A stretch of DNA of 11,124 nucleotides from DATEUP01 sp035283065 (GTDB taxonomy: Archaea > Thermoplasmatota > DTKX01 > DATEUP01), in assembly GCA_035283065.1 (NCBI GenBank), contig DATEUP010000126.1:1-11124 (forward strand), read 5' to 3'. This document shows, piece after piece, positions 6,595 through 11,124 of this stretch (position 1 is its first letter; the number at the start of each line of letters is the position of its first letter). Made by a program: the position numbers and the translations under genes. Under the pieces are notes generated by a model. It worked only from the letters and a program-made list of their open reading frames with translations, did no database searches and had not been told where the DNA came from.

Positions 6595-7464
6595 ATGGCG
6601 AGCCCCCGCGCCTCGGCGCCCACGCCCCACCGCGAAGTCCAGGGCGTCCGCGTGCCATGGCTCATCTACGGGACGGCCTGGAAGGAGGGCCGGACGGCGT
6701 CGCTCACGCGGCAGGCGCTCGATGCAGGGTTCCGCGCCATCGACACGGCAAACCAGCGGCGCCACTACCATGAGGCGGCCGTCGGGGAGGCCCTTGCTTC
6801 ACTTTTCAAAGGAGGGACGCTCCGGCGCGAAGACCTCTTCCTCCAGACGAAGTTCACGTTTTTGGAGGGCCAGGACCGCCCGCTCCCCTATGACGCTGAA
6901 GCGCCAGTGCCGCGTCAGGTCGAGCAGTCCTTCGAAAGCTCGCTCGCCCACCTTGGCGTCGACCGCCTGGACGCCTTCGTGCTCCACGGCCCATCCTTGC
7001 CGGAAGGCCTCGGCAGGGCCGACTGGCAGGCGTGGGAGGCGATGGAGTCGCTGCAGCGGGCGGGCCGCACGCTCCTAATCGGCGTCTCAAATGTCACTGT
7101 AAGCCAGCTCTCGGCCCTATTTGGACGGGCTGCCGTCAAGCCCGCGGTCGTCCAGAACCGCTGCTTTGCACGGCCGCACGCGGACCGCGAGGTCCGCGCA
7201 TTCTGCCATGCGCACGAGATCGCCTACCAGGGGTTCTCCCTGCTCACCTCCCGCAAGTCGCCTGTGAACCACCCCGAAGTCCGCGCGATCGCCGGGCGGA
7301 TGGGGAAGACCCCCGCGCAGGTGGTTTTTCGCCTTGCGATCGAAGCGGGCATTACCGTCCTCACGGGCACCACGTCGCACGCCCACATGATCGAGGACCT
7401 CGAGGCGCCCTCGTTGGATCCAGCCGCTTCCGACTTGCGCGCGGGCCTGCGGCTGATGGACTGA
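6595..7464 (+). CDS. Aldo/keto reductase family oxidoreductase
   Basis: This 289-residue soluble TIM-barrel enzyme should reduce aldehydes or ketones with NADPH. The catalytic tetrad is present: Asp50 in AIDTAN (48-53), Tyr58 in RRHYHEAAVGEAL, Lys86 in LFLQTKF and His131 in FVLHGP. LIGVSNV (161-167) and VVQNRCF (185-191) follow, as in the family's beta-6/beta-7 segments. The C-terminal cofactor region contains TPAQVVFRLAIEAGI (239-253) and VLTGTTSHAHMIEDL (255-269). There, GTTSHAHM replaces the more common GxxxxxHxxEN motif, so the fold is complete but cofactor contacts may vary. Length is normal for the family. ATG 6595 is the first in-frame start; ATG 6582 is in another frame. No clear SD or TATA box precedes it. 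It converges with the RibD-like gene, leaving a 153-base gap with nothing recognisable. Substrate unknown. Confidence 0.92.
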   Translation: MASPRASAPTPHREVQGVRVPWLIYGTAWKEGRTASLTRQALDAGFRAIDTANQRRHYHEAAVGEALASLFKGGTLRREDLFLQTKFTFLEGQDRPLPYDAEAPVPRQVEQSFESSLAHLGVDRLDAFVLHGPSLPEGLGRADWQAWEAMESLQRAGRTLLIGVSNVTVSQLSALFGRAAVKPAVVQNRCFARPHADREVRAFCHAHEIAYQGFSLLTSRKSPVNHPEVRAIAGRMGKTPAQVVFRLAIEAGITVLTGTTSHAHMIEDLEAPSLDPAASDLRAGLRLMD

Positions 7465-7617
7465 AAGCCGCTGCGCGCCGCTTCACCGGCCCGCGACATC
7501 GGTGTCCGGATGGTCTGCAAGACTCGCAGGCTTACAGGTACTTCGTTTCGACCTCCGCAAAGAAGGCCTTGGAAAGTCGTCCGGAGTCGGCCTCCGCTTG
7601 CCGGACCTCATGGCATT

Positions 7618-8274
7618 TCATCCCGGCTTGCGGACCGTATAGCGCAGATGAGTCACCAGCCGCGACGGAGGCGCATCAACGAGATCCAGAGCCACCTTGT
7701 TGCGGTCGATCCCCTCGAAGAGTCGGACTCCCCCGCCGAAGACCACCGGCGATAGCGCGATGTCGAATTCGTCGACGAGGCCCGCGTTGAGGTATTGGAG
7801 GATGGCGTTGGCGCCCCCCGCAATGCGGATGTCCCGTCCGCCCGCAACCTCACGCGCCTGTTTCAGCGCGCTCTCGATCCCGTCGTTTACGAAGTGGAAC
7901 GTCGTCCCGCCCAGGCGTACCCACGGGGAGCGCACCTGATGCGTCAGGACGAAAACGGGCGTATGGAAGGGCGCTTCTTCGGGCCAGAACTTCTCGCCGC
8001 CCTCGAACATCCGCTTGCCCATGATGCTCACGCCGGTGCGGCTGAACGTGCGTTCCAGGATCCGGTTGTCTTCGCCCGTCTCCCCGCCTTCGCCGAGCTT
8101 GAGGTTCTTGCGGAAAAACTCCTGGGGGAAGACCCAGCTCTGGAGTTTCATCCATTGGCCGAGCCAGTCCTTGTAGGTTGGGTCCTCGGCGTGGGCCATG
8201 TCCATTCCCTCGGGAGCCATGAAGCCGTCGAGGGTCATTCCAACGCTGAAGAACACCTTGGTCACCTTTGGCAC
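7618..8274 (-). CDS. Dihydrofolate reductase-like protein with RibD C-terminal domain
   Basis: This 218-residue protein belongs to the RibD_C/dihydrofolate reductase superfamily (COG0262 type), NADPH-dependent reductases related to riboflavin and folate enzymes. The signature opens with KVFFSVGMTLDGFMAPEG (6-23), followed by SIMGKRMFEGGEKFW (83-97) and TPVFVLTH (105-112). It ends with DIRIAGGANAILQYLNAG (148-165) and DEFDIALSPVVFGGGVRLFE (168-187). Stand-alone proteins like this are common and usually of unknown substrate, so a role in riboflavin synthesis should not be assumed. GTG 8274 fits a TATA-like GATATC at 8301-8306; GTG 8265 and GTG 8256 are in frame and also possible. The open frame extends upstream to 9066, but that part is a shadow of the divergent NmrA-like gene. 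Confidence 0.9.
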   Translation of the reverse strand: MPKVTKVFFSVGMTLDGFMAPEGMDMAHAEDPTYKDWLGQWMKLQSWVFPQEFFRKNLKLGEGGETGEDNRILERTFSRTGVSIMGKRMFEGGEKFWPEEAPFHTPVFVLTHQVRSPWVRLGGTTFHFVNDGIESALKQAREVAGGRDIRIAGGANAILQYLNAGLVDEFDIALSPVVFGGGVRLFEGIDRNKVALDLVDAPPSRLVTHLRYTVRKPG

Positions 8275-8300
8275 CCGCGCCAGGTGGATGGCCTGAGGCA

Positions 8301-8306
8301 GATATC
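8301..8306 (-). promoter_or_regulatory. TATA-like GATATC for the RibD-like gene
   Basis: The minus strand reads GAAAAGACGATATCTG, a purine-rich BRE-like stretch followed by an AT-rich core. The core is centred about 30 bases before GTG 8274. It fits a leaderless archaeal promoter. Confidence 0.4.
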
Positions 8307-8359
8307 GTCTTTTCGTGGATGGGGCGCCAAGGGGGTGCGACGCCCGTTCTCCCGCAGCG

Positions 8360-8365
8360 TACATA
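8360..8365 (+). promoter_or_regulatory. TATA-like TACATA for the NmrA-like gene
   Basis: TACATA is centred about 32 bases before ATG 8395. It lies within the 120-base divergent region shared with the RibD-like gene, so the two promoters sit back to back. Confidence 0.35.
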
Positions 8366-8394
8366 CGCCCTAGAGACGTGGGCGGCAAGCAACA

Positions 8395-9087
8395 ATGAAG
8401 GTCTGCATCATCGGTGCCTCCGGGAAGCTCGGGCATTACATGGTGCAGCATGCTCTCGACCGGGGCTACGAGGTGGTCGGCGTATGCCGTGAGCGGAGCG
8501 TCGGGAAGCTCGACGCCCTCAAGGACCGCATCGCAATGATTCCAGGGCCGACGGACGACAGGGACGTGACCCAGCGGGCCGTCGCAGGGTGCGATGGGGT
8601 GCTCACGGTCCTCGTTCCGTGGGGGGTCAAGGGGTACTCGACGGGGACCGCCCAGGCGGTGTTGGACTTCGCCCGCCCGGGGGCGCGCCTCGTGTTTTCG
8701 TGCGGGTGGCACATCACGCGCGACGGCAAGGACGTGTACTCGTGGAAGCTCAAGGCGCTCGAGAAAGGGCTGGGCGGCATCGCGCGCCTGTTTCGGCTGG
8801 TCGACATCCGCGACCAAGTCGAGGCGTGCCGGCGCCTCTGGGCGAGCGACACGAAGTGGACCGTGGTCCGCGGCAGCGACCTCGAAGAGGGCGAGAGCCA
8901 GGGCCTGCCGGTCTGGAGCCGCCACGTCGGCGATCCGGTCCTCGAGAGCAACCTCACGCGCCGCACCGGCTTCGCGTTGTTCATGGTCGCGGCGCTGGAG
9001 AATGATGAGCTGATTCGGGAGGCGCCGGCGATCGTGGGGTGCAGGACGCCCTCGGCGCTTGCGCACGCGGGGCAGGCGCGGGCGTAG
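8395..9087 (+). CDS. NmrA-like / NAD(P)H-binding atypical SDR protein
   Basis: This 230-residue Rossmann-fold protein begins MKVCIIGASGKLGHYMVQHA, with the nucleotide-binding glycines at 7-13 (GASGKLG). VVGVCRE (27-33) follows, then an acidic turn before DVTQRAVAGCDGVLTVL. This matches the NAD(P)H-binding/NmrA-like atypical SDR group (PF13460 type). Members act as NAD(P)-linked reductases, epimerases or redox-sensing regulators. The usual SDR YxxxK is not clear; VYSWKLKALEKGL near 118-130 offers a Tyr and Lys in roughly the right region, but the pairing Y-S-W-K has two rather than three intervening residues. Later, TKWTVVRGSDLEEGE matches the substrate-domain start of the family. It is divergently transcribed from the RibD-like reductase and may be regulated with it. 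Substrate unknown. Confidence 0.88.
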   Translation: MKVCIIGASGKLGHYMVQHALDRGYEVVGVCRERSVGKLDALKDRIAMIPGPTDDRDVTQRAVAGCDGVLTVLVPWGVKGYSTGTAQAVLDFARPGARLVFSCGWHITRDGKDVYSWKLKALEKGLGGIARLFRLVDIRDQVEACRRLWASDTKWTVVRGSDLEEGESQGLPVWSRHVGDPVLESNLTRRTGFALFMVAALENDELIREAPAIVGCRTPSALAHAGQARA

Positions 9088-9094
9088 CGAGAGG

Positions 9095-9115
9095 TGCCGA
9101 AGGGGAGATATGGAC
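9095..9115 (-). repeat. Possible remnant of a tRNA-Ser 3' end
   Basis: Eight bases after the NmrA-like stop, the sequence starting TGCCGAAGGGGAGATATGG matches the 3' end of the tRNA-Ser gene at 10986 in 18 of 21 positions, in the same orientation. It also matches the decayed copy at 9847 in 18 of 21. Beyond this the likeness fades, although a GCGTTA-like stretch occurs near the expected D-arm distance (offset 59 against 61). The 5' acceptor strand is absent. It may be a much-decayed third copy or a chance match. Confidence 0.3.
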
Positions 9116-9162
9116 CCAGGTTTGCCGGTAAGTCATGCGCCCATGGCCGCGCGTTAGGGTCC

Positions 9163-9182
9163 GGCCTTCACCGAAGGCCTTT
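9163..9182 (+). terminator. Terminator-like hairpin after the NmrA-like gene
   Basis: GGCCTTC (9163-9169), loop ACC, GAAGGCC (9173-9179), then TTT. The 7-bp stem is perfect. It looks like an intrinsic terminator, although such hairpins are not the usual archaeal mechanism and the T-run is short. Confidence 0.35.
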
Positions 9183-9228
9183 CGAGGATCTCCGCGGCGA
9201 AGCGAGCCGTGTCCTTGCTTTGGTAGAA

Positions 9229-9237
9229 ATGCTTAAG
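9229..9237 (+). promoter_or_regulatory. TATA-like element (ATGCTTAAG) for the DUF1801 gene
   Basis: The CTTAA core is centred 29 bases before ATG 9263 and follows GTAGAA, a purine-rich BRE-like stretch. The same core occurs before the surface protein gene at 956-960. Confidence 0.45.
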
Positions 9238-9262
9238 CGCTCCGCCGAGGTCAGCGGACATC

Positions 9263-9760
9263 ATGGCTGGGAGGAAGCCCGCCGAGAAGGGCACGCAGAA
9301 GTCCGCTGCGAGCCCCACGGCGATCGGCAAGACGCCCAAGGGATTCACGGACGAGGAACGAGCAGCGATGAAGGAGCGCGTCCAAGAGCTGAAAGCGGCC
9401 GCGCGCCCTGCCACGGGCGCGGGCAAGGCGGACGGGGAAAGCGCCGTGCTCGCGAGGATCGCCGAGATGGGGGAACCGGACCGCGCCATGGGCAAGCGGC
9501 TCCATGCGATCATGAAAGCCAGCGCGCCAGCGCTCTCGCCGAGACTCTGGTATGGGATGCCCGCATACGCCAAGGACGGCAAGGTCGTCTGCTTCTTCCA
9601 AAGCGCGCAGAAGTTCAAAACGAGGTACGCGACGTTGGGCTTCAGCGACGCGGCGAAGCTCGACGAAGGCGCCCTGTGGCCGGTCGCCTTCGCGCTGAAG
9701 GAGTTGACGGCCGCCGAAGAGGCAAGAATCGGCGCGCTCGTGAAGAAAGCGGTGGGCTGA
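9263..9760 (+). CDS. DUF1801 family protein (YdhG-like)
   Basis: This 165-residue protein belongs to the DUF1801 family, sometimes called iron chaperone after frataxin-like YdhG; that function is not established for this branch. The N-terminus (1-25) is lysine/alanine-rich and probably disordered. Residues 27-47 form a charged helix (GFTDEERAAMKERVQELKAAA). The conserved core runs from about 60 to 165: VLARIAEMGEPDRAMGKRLH, APALSPRLWYGMPAYAKDG, VCFFQSAQKFKTRYATLGF, then a closing helix LTAAEEARIGALVKK. The WYGMPAY element (96-102) and the QSAQKFKTRYATLGF stretch are characteristic. Length and order are normal. ATG 9263 is supported by a TATA-like CTTAA 29 bases upstream, with no SD. It lies between the NmrA-like gene and the decayed tRNA-Ser, and between two of three tRNA-3'-end-like sequences. 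Confidence 0.9.
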   Translation: MAGRKPAEKGTQKSAASPTAIGKTPKGFTDEERAAMKERVQELKAAARPATGAGKADGESAVLARIAEMGEPDRAMGKRLHAIMKASAPALSPRLWYGMPAYAKDGKVVCFFQSAQKFKTRYATLGFSDAAKLDEGALWPVAFALKELTAAEEARIGALVKKAVG

Positions 9761-9846
9761 GGACCGAGCTCGCCACTGCCGCCCCCCAGCGGTCGCCCCG
9801 GCTCTCGGGTGCGGCCCTGCGGTTGATCAGCCGTACCGGAAGATGG

Positions 9847-9931
9847 TGCCGAGGGGGAGCTATGAACTCCCGAGTCACAAAGGACACCCGCCTTCGAGAC
9901 TGGCGCCTTACCGGGCTTACGCTTCCTCGGC
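9847..9931 (-). pseudogene. Decayed or chimeric tRNA-Ser(CGA) copy
   Basis: Minus strand, 85 bases. The acceptor stem GCCGAGG/CCTCGGC is perfect and the D-arm is identical to the intact tRNA-Ser at 10986. The anticodon loop reads CTCGAAG, so CGA. A 31-base block (9893-9923) is identical in both copies. Damage: base 8 is A instead of T. The 3' anticodon-stem strand is GCGGG, leaving one mismatch and one G-U pair against CCAGT. The T-loop is TTCATAG instead of TTCAAAT, losing the near-universal A58. The T-stem still pairs fully and the variable arm keeps a 3-bp stem, but with different bases (GTC/GAC instead of GCT/AGC). GCGGG would pair with CCCGC, suggesting that the 3' half came from another tRNA-Ser isoacceptor. 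Probably non-functional. Confidence 0.75.
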
Positions 9932-9950
9932 AGAAGACGGCGCCTGGCCT

Positions 9951-9969
9951 AGCGGGGGAAGCCCCCGCT
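9951..9969. repeat. Perfect 8-bp hairpin in the 5' flank of the decayed tRNA
   Basis: AGCGGGGG and CCCCCGCT flank the loop AAG. The matching place beside the intact tRNA (about 11084-11102) has related but imperfect sequence, so the hairpin is specific to this copy. Confidence 0.5.
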
Positions 9970-10103
9970 GCGATGCGCACGCATTGCGTTTGTTCGGTCC
10001 GGTTCCTGCTCGCTCGATGGCAGCCTGCTGCGCGGAACAGGTCCAAGGCGGCCGCAACGAGAACCTGTCGATCCGGAGAGCCCCTTGGTTAGAGGCACGA
10101 AAG

Positions 10104-10109
10104 GTATTT
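10104..10109 (+). promoter_or_regulatory. TATA-like GTATTT for the toxin-antitoxin operon
   Basis: ACGAAAGGTATTTGAG sits centred about 28 bases before GTG 10135: a purine-rich BRE-like run, then an AT-rich core. It favours GTG 10135, leaderless, over the in-frame TTG at 10108, which overlaps this element. Confidence 0.45.
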
Positions 10110-10134
10110 GAGTACGAACCATTACATTGTACTT

Positions 10135-10446
10135 GTGCAGAGCATTCAGATCCGGCTCGCCAAGGAGGAGCTTGCCGAGTTGAGCGCGCTCCAGGACGAG
10201 TTCAAGCGGAGCCGCTCGGAGGTGACGCGGCGAGCGCTCGCGGAAGGCGTCCGGGTCCTGAAGATGGACGTCGCGCTCAACCGGTACGCCCGTGAGGAGA
10301 TCACCCTCCAACGGGCGGCGGAATTCGCCGGCGTATCGATCGCCCAAATGGCGGACGCCGCAAGCGCCCGCGGCATCGCCTACTTCCGCTACGCCCCGGA
10401 GGAGCTCGAGCGCGACCTGAAGACGCTTCGCCGGGTGCGGCGATGA
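10135..10446 (+). CDS. UPF0175-family antitoxin with ribbon-helix-helix N-terminus
   Basis: This 103-residue protein is probably the DNA-binding antitoxin of a type II toxin-antitoxin pair. Residues 3-42 (IQIRLAKEELAELSALQDEF, then RSRSEVTRRALAEGVRVL) have the strand-helix-helix layout of a MetJ/Arc/CopG-type ribbon-helix-helix domain. Residues 50-95 match UPF0175: RYAREEITLQRAAEFAGVSI, then QMADAASARGIAYFRYAPEELERDL, the small helical domain typical of archaeal and cyanobacterial antitoxins. The stop TGA overlaps the toxin ATG as ATGA, so translation is probably coupled. Such antitoxins usually repress their own operon by binding the promoter. The GTG 10135 start is chosen from TATA spacing; TTG 10108 would add nine residues. 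The pair is bracketed by two tRNA-Ser sequences. Confidence 0.85.
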   Translation: MQSIQIRLAKEELAELSALQDEFKRSRSEVTRRALAEGVRVLKMDVALNRYAREEITLQRAAEFAGVSIAQMADAASARGIAYFRYAPEELERDLKTLRRVRR

Positions 10447-10931
10447 CTTATCTCCTCGACGCCTCCCCCGTCATCGCGATGGCTCGCGCCGGGAACCTCG
10501 ATGTGTTGCGCCGCGCGGCCGCCCCGGCCGCAATAACCGCCCAAGTGAAAGCCGAATTGCTGCGGCGCGAGGACACAACCACCCCGGGGATCAGGGAGGC
10601 CCTGGGTGCATGGCTGAAACCGCGACGCGGAGGCAGGCCCGGCGCGCAGTTCCACCGGCTTGGCCTTGGGAACGGCGAGGCGAGTGTCTTGGCGTCCGCG
10701 CGCGCGACCGACATCGCGGTTCTCGACGAGCGGCCCGCCCGCATGCTTGCGCGCAGCCTTGGGATCCCTCACACCGGGCTCGTGGGGCTCCTCATCGACG
10801 GCGCGCGCGGTGGACGGATCACCGTTGAAGAGGCGGAGCAGTGCATCGATTCCCTCAACGCATCCGGGTTTTGGCTAAGCCCAGGCCTGCTTGCCGCGGC
10901 GCGGCGGGCGATTGCGGAGGAAGAAGAGTGA
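10443..10931 (+). CDS. DUF3368 PIN-like toxin
   Basis: This 162-residue protein matches DUF3368, a PIN-like nuclease family found next to UPF0175 antitoxins. The PIN start MTYLLDASPVIAMARAGNLD carries Asp6. Further acidic residues at expected places are Glu38 (VKAELL), Glu79 (GLGNGEASVLASA) and Asp95 (IAVLDERPAR). Together they could bind metal ions for RNA cleavage, as in VapC toxins. After this come the family's C-terminal segments LGIPHTGLVGLLIDGARGG (106-124) and the helical end with NASGFWLSPGLL (139-150). Length is normal and nothing is broken. The ATG overlaps the antitoxin stop by four bases. It converges on the tRNA-Ser gene 55 bases downstream. The RNA target is unknown; PIN toxins of the VapC type often cut tRNA or rRNA. 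Confidence 0.87.
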   Translation: MTYLLDASPVIAMARAGNLDVLRRAAAPAAITAQVKAELLRREDTTTPGIREALGAWLKPRRGGRPGAQFHRLGLGNGEASVLASARATDIAVLDERPARMLARSLGIPHTGLVGLLIDGARGGRITVEEAEQCIDSLNASGFWLSPGLLAAARRAIAEEEE

Positions 10932-10958
10932 GGGGGATGGCGCGGAGGAAACCGACTA

Positions 10959-10975
10959 CGCGGGTTCCGCCCGCG
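10959..10975. terminator. Hairpin between the toxin gene and tRNA-Ser
   Basis: CGCGGG (10959-10964), loop TTCCG, CCCGCG (10970-10975). The 6-bp stem lies between two convergent transcripts and could help end either. There is no T-run after it on the plus strand. Confidence 0.3.
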
Positions 10976-10985
10976 ATCGAAAGAG

Positions 10986-11069
10986 TGCCGAGGGGGAGAT
11001 TTGAACTCCCGAGCTACGAGAGCACCAGTTTTCGAGACTGGCGCCTTACCGGGCTTACGCTACCTCGGC
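10986..11069 (-). tRNA. tRNA-Ser(CGA), decoding UCG
   Basis: Minus strand, 84 bases, a full class II cloverleaf. The acceptor stem is GCCGAGG/CCTCGGC (7 bp), then T8 A9. The D-arm has two firm pairs, with a third position mismatched (G12, G23). The anticodon stem is CCAGT/ACTGG (5 bp) with loop CTCGAAA and anticodon CGA. The 14-base variable arm has a GCT/AGC stem. The T-stem is GGGAG/CTCCC with the standard loop TTCAAAT. The discriminator is A, unusual because serine tRNAs generally carry G73. CCA is not encoded; the bases after A are CTC. No intron is present. It serves serine incorporation at UCG codons, frequent in GC-rich genes. A decayed copy lies at 9847-9931. Confidence 0.93.
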
Positions 11070-11124
11070 AGGAGTGATGCCTGGCTCGCGGAGGAAGCCT
11101 TGGCGGTACGCACCGTTGACATTG
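11070..11124. other. 5' flank of tRNA-Ser up to window edge
   Basis: Probable promoter region of the tRNA, cut by the window end. It shares patches (GCCTGGC, GGAAGCC, CGCAC) with the flank of the decayed copy at 9940-9980, so the duplication included some upstream DNA. No clear TATA box is visible in the 55 bases available. Confidence 0.4.

Larger units (their letters stand above)
9932..10134. other. Gap between the decayed tRNA-Ser and the antitoxin gene
   Basis: About 200 bases without a gene. The first 50 bases resemble the 5' flank of the intact tRNA-Ser (shared pieces include CCTGGC and GGAAGCC). They contain a perfect 8-bp hairpin, AGCGGGGG-AAG-CCCCCGCT, at 9951-9969. The end of the gap becomes AT-richer (10100-10134) and carries the likely promoter of the toxin-antitoxin operon. 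Nothing else was recognised. Confidence 0.5.

Noticed and set aside
5328..6665. 445-codon minus-strand open frame
   Set aside because: It crosses DUF2461, the MORN-like gene (in another frame) and an intergenic region; it is a shadow.
7465..7617. Possible small RNA or tRNA in the gap between the aldo/keto reductase and the RibD-like gene
   Set aside because: No cloverleaf, strong hairpin or coding signal could be made out in this 153-base convergent gap.
8998..9017. ATGATGA followed by CTGA, resembling C/D box RNA motifs
   Set aside because: It lies inside the NmrA-like coding sequence with no guide-length spacing or terminal stem. Similar GCTGATGAC strings near 1977 and 3089 also encode ordinary residues.
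8275..9066. N-terminal extension of the RibD-like open frame on the minus strand
   Set aside because: It runs fully through the NmrA-like gene and its promoter region. The domain and TATA-like element place the start at 8274 or 8265.
9951..9969. Hairpin as an intrinsic terminator
   Set aside because: It has no T-run and sits upstream of the tRNA copy rather than after a gene, so it is listed only as a hairpin repeat.

Overview
The window most likely comes from a GC-rich archaeon. The first long (+) gene ends in a PGF-CTERM sorting tail. Several starts have no Shine-Dalgarno (SD) sequence but a TATA-like element about 25-32 bases upstream, as in leaderless archaeal mRNAs. The tRNA gene does not encode CCA. 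The proteins lack the strongly acidic composition of haloarchaea, so a GC-rich Thermoplasmatota lineage is my best guess; this is inference, not proof.

Layout: 1-881 (-) is a partial NAD-dependent epimerase/dehydratase of the SDR type. It is divergent from 983-2824 (+), a secreted Ig-like surface protein with a signal peptide and PGF-CTERM tail. Next on the (+) strand come an ammonium transporter (about 3038-4249), an EamA/DMT-type permease (about 4321-5217) and a DUF2461 protein (5292-5978). The first two of these lack a canonical start codon where homology says they should begin. At 6049-6426 (-) is a small MORN/YwqK-like repeat protein. A redox group follows: aldo/keto reductase (6595-7464, +), RibD-C/DHFR-like reductase (7618-8274, -) and NmrA-like NAD(P)-binding protein (8395-9087, +). 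A DUF1801 protein is at 9263-9760 (+).

The right end is the most unusual part. An intact tRNA-Ser(CGA) gene (10986-11069, -) and a damaged, apparently chimeric second copy (9847-9931, -) lie in the same orientation. Between them sits a compact toxin-antitoxin operon: a ribbon-helix-helix/UPF0175 antitoxin and a DUF3368 PIN-like toxin, overlapping by ATGA. A weaker third tRNA 3'-end-like stretch lies at 9095-9115. This looks like a small genomic islet built at a tRNA-Ser locus, although no integrase is visible.

Apart from the toxin-antitoxin pair, the genes do not form one pathway. The amt, EamA and DUF2461 genes could be co-transcribed, but the gaps of 72-74 bases contain hairpins and nothing links them functionally. 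No CRISPR array, rRNA gene, insertion sequence or replication origin was seen.
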